From assembly GCA_020631735.1 (NCBI GenBank), contig CM036201.1:72745253-72809252 (forward strand): DNA of 64,000 nt, read 5' to 3'. Both the position numbers and the translations under genes were made by a program. Shown one piece after another: positions 54,183 through 64,000 of the stretch (position 1 is its first letter; each line of letters starts with the position of its first letter). Origin of the DNA: Saccharum officinarum. Taxonomy: Eukaryota; Streptophyta; Magnoliopsida; Poales; Poaceae. The notes under the pieces were generated by a model. The model saw nothing but the letters and a program-made list of their open reading frames with translations, had not been told where the DNA came from and searched no databases.

Positions 54183-54540
54183 AGGTATAGGTATGAGGGG
54201 CGATCCGCCGTCGAGTGAAGTGATCTGCGTGACATAATACAAGTCATGTGCGACAAAATCTACGTAGCGTATATACATGCTCCAAGCATCCAACGAGAAA
54301 CATCCAAACAAACTGCGCTTTCAGTTTGAGGTTGTCACTGATCGTCTCTGTTAATAAATGCCTCACTTACTGCCATCCTTTTAAGAAAAGGATAGCGACA
54401 TACAATATTTAAATTAAAGTTAAACATGCCGGGAGGCCAATCCGACGAAAGTTCAGCAACTGATACCCCTGGTTGGTTCTTCCTCACTGCTAGGCACGGA
54501 TTCTTCTGGCACGCGCGCAACACGCTGTATATATATACAT
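54183..54540. other. Intergenic spacer
   Basis: No gene or clear repeat is seen. A short T/A-rich TATATATATA lies near 54530. Confidence 0.4.
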
Positions 54541-54543
54541 TTA

Positions 54544-54649
54544 GGCTTTGTTTGGATGTACATGTGTTTAGCTGAATTGGAGTGGAACTTAAACTAAATC
54601 ATCTCAATACACATGGATTAAGGTGAATCTGACAATATCCAAACAAGGC
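54544..54649. mobile_element. Short Tourist-type MITE (106 bp)
   Basis: Terminal inverted repeats GGCTTTGTTTGGAT and ATCCAAACAAGGC are flanked by TTA on both sides (54541-54543 and 54650-54652), the PIF/Harbinger signature. Confidence 0.8.
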
Positions 54650-54844
54650 TTAGTATTTTATTTACGCATCAGCTGGGCTAAAGAGTGAAGAACCAGTAGA
54701 TCGGTCATGAACTCATGATCGATCCGATAGTAATAATGACCGAGATATATACACGTGTGCAGTGCAGTGTCCTTAATCACGCAAGTTGTTGTTAATTAAA
54801 AGAAGAAGAAAAAACACTCACCGCCTGCCGTGCATGTCATGTCA

Positions 54845-54944
54845 NNNNNNNNNNNNNNNNNNNNNNNNNNNNNNNNNNNNNNNNNNNNNNNNNNNNNNNN
54901 NNNNNNNNNNNNNNNNNNNNNNNNNNNNNNNNNNNNNNNNNNNN
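54845..54944. other. Assembly gap of 100 N
   Basis: Exactly 100 N. It truncates the 5' side of the ORP gene. Confidence 1.
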
Positions 54945-55268
54945 GTGCCCCAACCTGGTGATCCGCTCCTCCGTCCCCGGCGTCGAGTGGGCCGGCGACG
55001 TCCGCGTCGTCTGCGCGAGTCCGGGCCGAGGCCGCGCTCAACTACTGCCGGACCCGACGCTCGTTCCTCGGGTTCGGCGGCGCGACGCCGGTGCGTCAGG
55101 GGCAGGATCTTCGCTCGTCCGCGGCTGAGGAGACGCTGTGTGAGGTCGATGGGTTCTGGGACCGACAGGTCTCGATCAAGGACGTCGCTACTGGTGAGGT
55201 TCTCCGTGCTCTAACGACGCACAGCGCGCCATCGGTGACCTCGCCACGCCGTGGTGCAAGACCCAAAG
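54945..55268 (+). CDS. Oxysterol-binding-protein-related (ORP) gene, middle exon
   Basis: Pieces in two or three frames read LVIRSSVPGVEWAGDVRVVC, RSFLGFGG, then EVDGFWDRQVSIKDVATGEV and a trace of LATP-VVQDPK before the donor at 55269 (GTAGGAG). These match the second half of the OSBP domain of plant ORP4-type proteins, cytosolic lipid-transfer proteins thought to move sterols or phosphoinositides between membranes. The frame must be changed several times in about 320 bp. Such indels also separate the two copia-4 LTRs next to it, so consensus errors beside the gap are as likely as decay. The 5' exons lie in or beyond the gap. Confidence 0.72.
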
Positions 55269-55275
55269 GTAGGAG

Positions 55276-55740
55276 TGATAGAACTTGCTAGGATTATGAC
55301 TAGTAGCACGAACGGGAATCGGGATACAAAGGGAACAAACTGTGATGTACTATGAGGTAGATCTAGGGTTTTAGAAGTTAAACCGTCGTTGGAGGGAGCG
55401 GATCCGGAGGTGTCCATGGCGTAGATGTGTCGGTGAAGTAGATCACGCCTTCCTTCGGGCCTCCACCGGCGTTGTCCGGGAACTGTGGTGCGGCAGTGGA
55501 GAGATGGCGGCGCGTGGTGCTTCCCGACGCCACTGCGCGAGCCGATCGGATGGCCTAGGGTTGTAGAGTGGGGTTTGGGGCACGGTCAACCTCGTTACGC
55601 GAGCCTGCGGCCCCACTCCTTTATATAGCGCAGCGCGTCGGGGCCCACCAACCATGGAACGGTTGGGCCCCCGATCAGGGCGCGATCCAGGGGCAACGGG
55701 GCCCCAGCCGTTGGGCTGGGCCTCTGAGATCATCCTAACA
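55276..55740 (-). repeat. copia-4 3' LTR (465 bp)
   Basis: In plus orientation it runs TGATAGAACTTG...CATCCTAACA. A purine tract (minus strand AAGGGAGAA) abuts it at 55741. It equals the right LTR apart from seven missing bases. Confidence 0.95.
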
Positions 55741-55834
55741 TTCTCCCTTGATCTCATCTCTGCTTTCTCACTTGTTAACCCACCCCATCACAAATTAGTG
55801 TATTGAGCATGTTTCATCATAACAGTTATTACCA

Positions 55835-58800
55835 TTAGATTACACAGCCACAGACACTTTTCTGTTCAGTGGTAGATTCTCGCCTTGGCCTCTTACTTAT
55901 CCAGGAATCACAGCCTTCCTTCAAACCCATGCGGCTACGTGTTCTCTGAACACATTGGCGGTAAGCCTTTCGTAGCGGATCCGCTAACATCTTTTCTGTG
56001 CCTATATGTTCAAGACTTATGACATGATCCCGGATTTTATCCTTCACAACATAATATTTTATGTCAATGTGCTTGGCGGCATTGCTTGACTTATTGTTGT
56101 GAGCGTACACATGCTGGCTCGTTATCACAATACAACTTTAGTGGTTTATCGATGCTGTCGACCACCTTCAAACTGGGTATAAATTTCTTAAGCCAATTCA
56201 CCTGTCCCGATGCCTCATAACAAGCAATGAACTCAGCATACATTGTGGACGATGCAGTGACTATTGTTTGTTTTGAGCTTTTCCATGATATGGCTCCTTG
56301 CGCGAGAGTGAATATATACCCTGAGGTAGACTTTCTATCATCTCCCGCGTAATCAGAATCTGAATATCCTACTATTTGTAGGTCATCAGATCTTCTGTAG
56401 GTTAGCATGAGCCCTTTTGTACCTTGCAAGTATCTTAAGACCTTCTTTACTAAATTCCAGTGTTCCATACCTGGATTACTTTGATATTGCCAAGCAGCCC
56501 AGTCACAAAGGCCAGATCTGGGCGTGTGCACACTTGAGCATACTGTAAGCTTCCGACAGCTGAAGCGTATGGAACGGCTTGCATGCGATCGCGCTCGAAC
56601 TTGCTCTTGGGACATTGATGTTCCCATACTTGTCACCTTTTACAATAGGAGCAGGTGATGGTCTACACTTATGCATATTGAATTTCTTCAATATTTTCTC
56701 TATATATGCCTCTTGGGACAATCCTAATACCCCTCGGTTTCTATCTCGGTGAATCTTTATGCCCAAGACAAAAGAAGCTTCACCTAAATCCTTCATATCA
56801 AAATTTGAGGACAAAAATCTCTTGGTTTCCTGTAGCAGAGTGACATCACTACTTGCTAGTAGAATGTCATCTACATACAGTACTAGGAAAATATATTTCC
56901 ATTCTAAATTTTGCATACACGCAATTGTCCTCAACATTCTCTTTAAACCCAAACTTCCTGATTGTCTTATCAAACTTCAAATACCACTGTCTGGATGCTT
57001 GCTTTAAACCATAAATGGACTTCTTCAGGCGACAGCCCATTCTTTCCTTGCCTGTCACAGCAAAACCTTTCGGTTGTGCCATGTACACTCTTTCTTCTAG
57101 ATCCCCATTGAGAAACGCTGTCTTCACATCCATCTGATGTAATTCTAGATCAAAATGTGCCACTAGGGCCATTATGATTCTAAGGAGTCCTTGCTTGAGA
57201 CGGGAGAGAACGTTTCATTGTAATCTATCCTTCTCGCTGAGTAAAACCTTTTGCTACCAGTCTTGCTTTATACCTTTCTATGTTCCTTTGGAGTCACGTT
57301 TCACTTTGTAGACCCATTTACAGCCTACTGTTTTGGCTCCTTCAGGAATTTCCTCTAGGTCCCAAACTTTATTGGTACTCATGGACTTTAATTCATCTTC
57401 CATGGCTTCTTGCCACTTAGATGCTTCAGTGCTCCTCATGACTTCTTCAAATGAGGTAGGTTCATCCTCCATCTGAACTTCTTCGCATTCATAGACTATG
57501 TAGTCATCTGGAATAGGAGACTTTCTCGCTCTTTGAGGTCTGCCAGAAGGTTCTGCTACTGGCATTTCTTGTTCTTGAGGCTGATCTTGTTGGGGCTGCT
57601 GTTCATCAACTATGGGTTCATCCGGTTCCTGAAGGACAGGTTCCGAATTAGCCGTAGGCGAAAATACAGCAGGTGTTGTCACCACTTGTGTAGGTCCAAC
57701 AACAACAGGCAGCGTGAAGTAGGGTTCCTGCACCATAGGGATAGGCACGAACACCCGCTTCTCTTCAAGGGTGATTTCTCGCGCTGTCTTGCTCCCCCTG
57801 ATCATCTGATCTTCTAGAAAACTAGCGTGTCTCGTTTCCACGAACTTGGTATGTCTACAGGGCAGTAAAAACGATAACCTTTGGACTTTTCTGGATAGCC
57901 AATGAAATGGCAACTTACTGTTTTGGGGTCTAGCTTTCCTATGTTCGGGTTAAATACTTTTGCTTCAGCAGGGCTCCCCCAGACACGCAGATGGTTGACT
58001 GAGGGCTTCCTGCCGGTCCACAACTCATACGGTGTTTTAAGTACTGACTTGCTCGGAACTCTGTTGAGAATGTGAATGGCGGTTTTTAAGGCCTCCATCC
58101 ACAAACTCAGTGGCAGAGTGGAATAACTCATCATGCTGCGCACCATATCCATCAGAGTACGGTTACGCCTTTCTGCTACTCCATTTTGCTGTGGGTCGCC
58201 CGCATTGAAACTATGGCTACTATGCCATTTTCCTGTAAGAACCTTGCAAAAGGTCCAGGAACTTGTCCATAAGGGGTATGTCGACCGTAGTACTCCCCCC
58301 CGGTCAGATCTCACTACTTTGATTTTTCTGTCTAGTTGATTTTCAACCTCAGCCTTGAATATCTTAAACTTGTCTAAAGCTTCTGAACGTTCTTTGATTG
58401 GATATATATATCCAAAACGAGAGTAGTCATCTGTGAATGTGATGAAGGAATCAAAACCATCCACAGATGTTACTGGAAAAGGTCCACAGATGTCTGTGTG
58501 GATCAATTCTAGTACTCCCGTGCTTCGCTTAGCGCCTTTCTTTATGTTCTTTGCTAACTTACCTTTAATGCAATCAACGCATTGCTCTAACTCTGAGAGT
58601 TCTAGTGGTGGGAGTATTGATTCTTTGACTAAGCGTTCTATTCTCCCCCTCGAAATATGGCCTAAACGACAGTGCCATAATTTCGATGAGGAATCAATTC
58701 TTTTCCTTTTCTTGCTAGCATCTGCGGGTATTGCATTCTCAGCATTGTTACATTCAGCATTCACATTCTCAGACGTAGATAATAAATAAAGTTTGTCTTG

Positions 58801-59022
58801 TCGGAAGGCAAGACCCACACACTGATTATTTAATTGTAACTTGCAATTGTTCTTGCTAAAATGACAATCAAAACCATAGTCTGACAAACATGATACTGAA
58901 ATCAAATTCCTGGCTAAAGAGGGAACATAAAGAACATCATGCAGCTGAAGTGTGAAGCCACTAGCTAAGTCTAGAGATAAATTTCCTATAGCTCGAACTT
59001 CAGCTTCAACACCAGTGGCCAC
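55835..59022 (-). pseudogene. copia-4 integrase, RT and RNase H
   Basis: Minus-strand pieces run in order. Integrase ([63 protein letters not shown]) spans 59022-57814 with a garbled stretch between DRGG and PQQNG. RT start (VGCKWVYKVKRD) lies near 57310, LHQMDVKTAFLNGDLEERVYMAQPKGF near 57120, catalytic YVDDILLASSD near 56875 and GYSDSDYAGDDRKSTSGY near 56350. The RNase H end (KHIDIKYYVVKDKI) lies near 56065. At least five frame changes are needed. Catalytic motifs survive, so the decay is mostly by indels. Confidence 0.87.
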
Positions 59023-60062
59023 CTTAATCTGTCTTTCTCCTCTTTGAAGGGTTCTCCTCCATTGAATCCCTGCAAAGAGTTAGCAACATGAACAGTTGCA
59101 CCTGAGTCAATCCACCATGTGGATCTAGCATAACTTAGATATAAGGATTCATCAACAAAAGTTATAATGTCCTCACCCTTGACTAGGCAGTGTCTCATGA
59201 ACTTAGGGCAGTCGTGCTTCCAATGCCCTGTCTCATTTGCACCATCTACAGCGATCCGGGTCCTCCTGCTTCTGCTGGTTGTCTTGTTTTGGCTGTGCTT
59301 TGTGCTGTGAAGAGTTTCCTCCCTCGTTATGAGAGGTGGAGGCATCTGGAGCTTTCTTGTTGTAGAATGGCTTCTTGTTCTTTCCTTTGACAAAGTTCAC
59401 AGAACCACCATTTGCATTCTTTAGCCTTTCTTCTTCTTGTACACACATTGCAATCACCTTCTCTAAATCCCAATCCTCTGGCTGTGTATTGTAATTGACA
59501 ACAAATGTCTCGTACTCTTTGGGAAGGGAGTTTAGAGCTAAGTGAATGATGAAACCATCTGCCAGGGGCATCTTTAGCTTGTCTAACTTAGCTGCCATGG
59601 TGCTCATGCTCAGAATGTGCTCTCTCACACTTCCACCTGTGAACTTCATGTTAGTGAGTTTCTGGATCAGTGTGGAAGCATGAGCTTTGGTGGAACCAGT
59701 GAACTGATTCTTCACTTTCTCAAGATATTCTTTTGCTGTTTCACATTCTGGGATGGCACCTCTTAAGCCCTCTGTGATGGTTTTCTTGATGACAATCTTG
59801 CACTTGCGGTTTGATTTTTCCCACTTGTATTTCTCAAGATCATACTTTGCTCTAATGGGAGCATAGTCTCGCTTCCGATTAGCAAAAGCTTCATCGGTCT
59901 CATTGTGGGCCCTTTCGGGCTCCTCTGGCTCAGTGGGTTTTGGCTCCTGAAGAGCCAAATCTATCTCTGCAAGTGCTAGAGCAGCATCAAGTTCTTCTCG
60001 CCACAGAACATAGTTCTGTCCCGTCAGCTTTGGGATTGCACTAATAAAGTGCATCGCATTGA
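58986..60062 (-). pseudogene. copia-4 GAG and protease
   Basis: On the minus strand GAG begins MHFISAIPKLTGQNYVLWREELDAAL and shows WEKSNRKCKIVIKKTITEGLRG and KLTNMKFTGGSVREHI, as in the UBN2 GAG domain. A knuckle-like CRWCK, then GHWKHDC, is split between frames near 59233. Protease is [16 protein letters not shown] near 59125. A further frame change follows near 59000 before integrase. Confidence 0.85.
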
Positions 60063-61145
60063 GAGCTTGGTCTGAAATTAAACATAATAAAATAGTGAGA
60101 ACATGAATAGTAAATCTAGGAAAAATAATTGCATATCTTAATTTAACGTTGGTCAAAATCAAGATATACAAAAATTGACCCTTTACATAAATTCTAATCA
60201 CCGTTGGGCAGAATAGAATAAATGCATAAAATGTTAGAGCTTGCGCAGCGGAAAACTTGAAATTAACTTGCTATTTTTCAGAAGCATAACTTGCTGACTT
60301 TGCTCTCTAAGTAATAAACACGTTGGTGCAATTAATTAGAGATTAATTACTGGGCAAAACAAATATTAAATGCTTCTGAAAATCAAATAGAATAAAGAAA
60401 AAATTTCACTGTGCTTATCGGGCCGCGGCCAACGATTTGGCCCACGGCCACTTTGGGCCCAGCCCAACTGCGCGCGCGGGACGGCTCGCTCGGCCAGGCC
60501 GCAACCTGGGCCGGCGGCGCGCATTCGGCCAGCGCCGAAACCCGCCTGGGCTTAATCTGGTCCAAACCAATCTTGGCCGTTGGATCACATCCGACGGTCG
60601 GCCTTCGTTTTCGGGTGAACAAAACCCCTCGAGCTGCCGGTCGGTGGAAACCCTAGTCCATTTCTACCGACGCCATCTCTCTCTTCCCTTGCTCCTCTCT
60701 CACCGGCAACGAAGAGAACTCGGAGGCGGGGCTCCTTGCGGCGGCCGGAGAGGAGGACGGCGCCGCCCCGAGGGCCCTGGCCGGTGCGCGCGCTCTCCGA
60801 TGGTGGAGCGCGCCGCCGTCTAGGGTTTTCGAGTGCGGTGCCCGAGCGCGGTTGGCTCACTGGATGGCCGATTACGGAGGGCCGCGCGGCGGCGTGGAAT
60901 CCCCCGGCCGGTTTCTGTGCTTGTCCCGGACGTCGGCGACCTGGCGGCGGTGCGGGGAGGACCGCGGCAAAAGGTAAGTGCATGGATCCCCCCCGGCCGT
61001 TCCTTTTTGCTTTTAGGGTTAGGGTTCCGTGTTCTTGCGCTAGCTAGGGTTAGGGTTTGAAAAAGAAAAACCCCCTTTCTTGTTTCTTGCTGTTCGTTCT
61101 AGAAGATTCCCGAGCCCGATCTACTACTAGATCGGCCGATACCAT
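60062..61145 (-). other. copia-4 untranslated leader
   Basis: About 1.1 kb separates the primer site from the GAG domain. Part is GC-rich and part (60080-60400) is AT-rich. No conserved domain is seen, and the boundary with the GAG start is uncertain. Confidence 0.5.
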
Positions 61146-61617
61146 TGATAGAACTTGCTAGGATCTATGACTAGTAGCACGAACGGGAATCGGGATACAA
61201 AGGGAACAAACTGTGATGTACTATGAGGTAGATCTAGGGTTTTAGAAGTTAAACCGTCGTTGGAGGGAGCGGATCCGGAGGTGTCCATGGCGTAGATGTG
61301 TCGGTGAAGTAGATCACGCCTTCCTTCGGGCCTCCACCGGCGTTGTCCGGGAACTGTGGTGCGGCAGTGGAGAGATGGCGGCGCGGTGGTGCTTCCCGAC
61401 GCCACTGCGCGAGCCGATCGGATGGCCTAGGGTTGTAGAGTGGGGTTTGGGGCACGGTCAACCTCGTTACGCGAGCCTGCGGCCCCCACTCCCTTTATAT
61501 AGCGCAGCGCGTCGGGGGCCCACCAACCATGGAACGGTTGGGCGCCCCCGATCAGGGCGCGATCCAGGGGCAACGGGGCCCCAGCCGTTGGGCTGGGCCT
61601 CTGAGATCATCCTAACA
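61146..61617 (-). repeat. copia-4 5' LTR (472 bp)
   Basis: Full-length LTR. A primer site of the TGGTATCGGCC type lies next to it on the minus strand (about 61144-61130). Confidence 0.95.
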
Positions 61618-61718
61618 AGGAGAGGACACGACTCGACTGTTAACTAATTATTACAGGCTCTAATGCTGATTGTGATTGATGATGAACATGCATGTTGTCG
61701 ATCGTGTCACTGTCACAG

Positions 61719-61988
61719 GGCGTGTCGGCGTCGGAGTCCGCGGTGGTCTGGGGCGAGGTGAGCGACGCGATCCTGAAGAAGGACTGGGAGACGGCCCGGC
61801 AGGCGAAGCGGCGGGTGGAGGACACGGCGAGGAGGCTCGCCAAGGAGAGGAACGACAGGGGGGAGGTGTGGACGCCCAAGCACTTCTCGCTGTCGCAGAA
61901 CAAAGACGGCGACTGGGAGTGCTGGCCGCTGGAGGAGACGGTGCCGCCGGCGCCTATTGTTGTCCCTTCCCCCTCATCCTCCTCATGA
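61719..61988 (+). CDS. ORP gene, last exon
   Basis: After acceptor TGTCACAG, 270 nt encode GVSASESAVVWGEVSDAILKKDWETARQAKRRVEDTARRLAKERNDRGEVWTPKHFSLSQ, then GDWECWPLEETVPPAPI and TGA. This is the conserved C-terminal helix and tail of plant ORP proteins, and it is clean and in frame. With copia-4 and one target copy removed, the intron between 55268 and 61719 would be about 0.1 kb. Today it is 6.45 kb. Confidence 0.88.
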   Translation, partial: GVSASESAVVWGEVSDAILKKDWETARQAKRRVEDTARRLAKERNDRGEVWTPKHFSLSQNKDGDWECWPLEETVPPAPIVVPSPSSSS

Positions 61989-62487
61989 CACTACTAGTAG
62001 ATCACTAGTACAGTATTACATGTTGACACTTCACTGATGATATATGACGAACGAACCTGAATGAATCTCATATATATCTTTGTTCTTCGTCGGCTTGAGA
62101 ATCGTGTGATGCATGGTAACCACGATTTCTTCAGGGCCTGCTTTCTGAATTCTGAAGACAAACCACCGGTGGCAAACGAATTGACATTCAGTGAAGGAAA
62201 CAAAGTGCGCTCTGAAAAATCTATGAATCCACCACAACGGAAGTGACATGCAGAACATTTTTCATGGAACAGACGATGAACAGCCTGTTTTATTTTCTAT
62301 ATATAATCTACATATAAACGGATCCAGTCTGTACATGTTTCCATCTCGATCGGGCATGATGGATGGTTTTACCACTGCTATAGGGATTGTGTCAGTGAAT
62401 CTTGTCCTGTAGGTAACTACTACTACTATTGTCAGTGAATCCTACAAGAGCTTCTTCATCTTCCTGGCGAGGGAGGGTGATCACTGA
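61989..62487. other. Intergenic space between convergent genes
   Basis: It holds the 3' ends of the ORP gene (plus) and the thaumatin-like gene (minus). I see no other feature. Confidence 0.5.
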
Positions 62488-63893
62488 TCAGAGGAAGAAC
62501 AAGAGCACTGCAGGCAGAAGCAGCAGAAGCCACAGCTGATCGTGCAGCGTGCTCGCTAGTGACGTCGTCATCCACGGCTGCCCATAGGTGCCTCCAGCAC
62601 CGTCGTTGTCAGTCGGAGGTGGCTGCAGATTGGTGATTCCGCCGCAGCCGTTGTCGGTAGCAGGAGGTGCCTGGTTGGTGGCTCCTTCACCGTCGTTGTC
62701 AGGGGAAGGGGGCGCCTCGTTGGCGCTTCCGATGCCATTGCCAACAGTAGGAGGCGGCGACGTCGTGCTGTCAGCACCGCCAACGCTGCCGCCACTGGAG
62801 CTTTGCCCAGATGCCGGCGGCGAAACGAGGGGAGTGGCATCAGAGTCGTGCAACCTGCGCGAACAGACAAGGATCGGATATGAACTCTGAACTTTTGGCA
62901 TGTTATCGCCGAGCAATGTTGATCAGATGGGAAACACATTTCTGTGCGCGTGGATTCCGATCGGTGATAAGTGTGGCGAGATTACCCGGAGGGAGGGAGG
63001 CAGAAGGCGATGGTGTAGCCGGCGGCGCTGTGGCAGGTGAAGGTGCTGGAGCGGTCGTCGTAGGCGTAGCTGTACGCGCGCGGGCACGCCGACTTGAACA
63101 CGGACGAGTAGGCCGTCGGGCGGCACGCCGTGGGCGTCGCGTACGCGCCGCTGCAGCAGTACTGGTCCTGCCCGAACGCCTCGCACGCGCTCCGGCACGC
63201 CACCGTGCCGCCCCCGCACTCCACCTGCAGCTCCCTGGGGCACGCTGTCACACACACGACACACAAAGCTTCACGCGTCATCAGAGCAGCCAAGACTAGC
63301 AGGTACTAGTAGTTAGCACACGCCACACGACATGCATGGGCGCGCGCACACGTCACGCGGAAGGAACGTACAGCGGTTGAGGTCGGCCATGCAGCCGGTG
63401 GCGTTGCACCCGCCGCCGCCACCGCCGCCCGGCCGCGGAACAGCGACGACGGGCAGGTTGTACCCGTCGACGAGGCTGACGTCGTAGTAGTCCAGGTCGG
63501 CCGCGCCCGCACTCCCCTTCCCCAGCGTCACCTCGAACAGCGTCGCGGGCGGCGTCGCGCCGGTGCCGGCACACTCCAGCCGCCCGCTGCAGTCGCCGGT
63601 CTGGCACGTGCCCTTGCCGTCCGCGTCGAACACGCAGCCCGTGCGCGCCCATACCCGGCCGGACCACCCCGTCGGCGCCGAGACCTGCACGCTCTGCCCC
63701 TGGTCGAGCCTGAACCCGTCGTCGGCAGCTGCGGCGTGCCCGCGCCGGCGAGCGTCCCCGGCCATATGGGCTGGGAGCAGTAGTTGGATACGGTGAAGGT
63801 GGAGCTCGCCATTGTGGTGACGCACCAGTGGGCCAGTGCTAGCACGAAGATCAGCGAGTATGGTGAGCTGCAGCCTCTTGACGCTTCTTCCAT
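62488..63893 (-). CDS. Thaumatin-like protein with C-terminal GPI-anchor signal
   Basis: Three exons on the minus strand: 63893-63372, 63244-62986 and 62854-62488, with GT/AG borders. The first 28 residues ([29 protein letters not shown]) form a signal peptide. The thaumatin domain follows: [29 protein letters not shown], the family signature [38 protein letters not shown], and Cys-rich [12 protein letters not shown] and [14 protein letters not shown]. These keep the Arg/Glu/Asp residues of the acidic cleft. A Pro/Ser/Gly-rich spacer of about 90 residues ends in the hydrophobic tail [15 protein letters not shown], a GPI-attachment signal, so the product is probably tethered to the plasma membrane. 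Near 63716 one base is missing relative to the family, which shifts the frame between PQLPTTG and FRLDQGQS. The gene is either broken or the consensus is wrong there. Confidence 0.88.
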
Positions 63894-64000
63894 GGTGTGC
63901 TGCTGGTCTTCAAGTACTATTGATTTGGAGTTTCACTTGGCTTACAAAATCACGTATGTTCTTGATGGCATTCAGGAGAACTGAGAAGAGATTTGGGACG
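63894..64000. other. 5' flank of the thaumatin-like gene
   Basis: It is probably the 5' UTR or promoter of the minus-strand gene. It is too short to say more. Confidence 0.4.

Larger units (their letters stand above)
55276..61617 (-). mobile_element. Ty1/copia LTR retrotransposon (copia-4) in an ORP intron
   Basis: The 6342-bp element is flanked by AGGAG at 55271-55275 and 61618-61622. It reads on the minus strand: 5' LTR on the right, leader, GAG, PR-IN-RT-RH, 3' LTR on the left. The LTRs differ only by seven single-base indels, all missing from the left copy. The coding frames are broken by multiple indels. Confidence 0.95.

Noticed and set aside
62588..63299. Plus-strand frames opposite the thaumatin-like gene
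   Set aside because: The minus strand has the signal peptide, thaumatin signature and splice sites. The plus frames are low-complexity shadows.

Overview
The window is nuclear DNA of a grass (Poaceae). It has GC-rich 5' exons with short AT-rich introns, Tourist and Stowaway MITEs of grass type, several Ty1/copia and Ty3/gypsy LTR retrotransposons, and L1-type LINEs. Panicoid affinity is likely but not proven. About half of the window is transposon sequence. I see no tRNA, rRNA, CRISPR array or bacterial-type operon. Two 100-base N gaps (31603-31702 and 54845-54944) break the assembly. Sequence beside both gaps carries many small indels, so 'pseudogene' calls there are weaker than they look.

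Layout. 1-9994: a minus-strand Ty3/gypsy element whose left end lies outside the window. It is split at the protease/RT junction by a very young plus-strand copia (copia-1, 2358-8172, TSD GTGTG). The nest sits in an intron of a methyltransferase gene whose last six exons follow (10029-10912). 10947-12440: short tandem repeats, two MITEs and a doubled promoter block. 12668-15355: an intact nine-exon gene for a chloroplast-targeted flavin-binding split-barrel (PNPO-like) protein. 16411-22325: a Mutator-like remnant, a MITE, the first three exons of a SERRATE-like gene, a MATH-domain gene fragment on the opposite strand and an LTR fragment. 22326-30404: a tandem array of ~620-bp units that look like plant-mobile-domain coding debris, split by copia-2 (23567-28922, TSD GCGCC). 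30405-31602: a second copy of the MATH/SERRATE exon 3/LTR block, running into gap 1.

31703-33315: a tandemly duplicated, broken PPR gene. 33932-35390: a collapsed LINE. 35655-52983: a large inverted duplication whose arms (0.9-1.1 kb) flank a single-exon F-box gene (37234-38550). The spacer also carries a direct duplication and a 1.7-kb LINE derivative with a 15-bp TSD. The right arm was later split by a 5.6-kb LINE (42292-52054), itself split by copia-3 (43641-47786, TSD GACTA). 53106-54649: nested MITE-like elements. 54945-61988: the 3' part of an oxysterol-binding-protein-related (ORP) gene, with minus-strand copia-4 (55276-61617, TSD AGGAG) seven bases inside an intron. 62488-63893: a minus-strand thaumatin-like gene with a C-terminal GPI-anchor signal.

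The host genes (methyltransferase, PNPO-like protein, SERRATE-like protein, MATH and PPR fragments, F-box, ORP, thaumatin-like protein) do not form a pathway. The region reads as an ordinary grass gene neighbourhood expanded by nested insertions and local duplications. I found no convincing new molecular system. The most unusual structures are the inverted duplication around the F-box gene, the PMD-like tandem array with its flanking duplicated block, and the duplicated G-box promoter segment.
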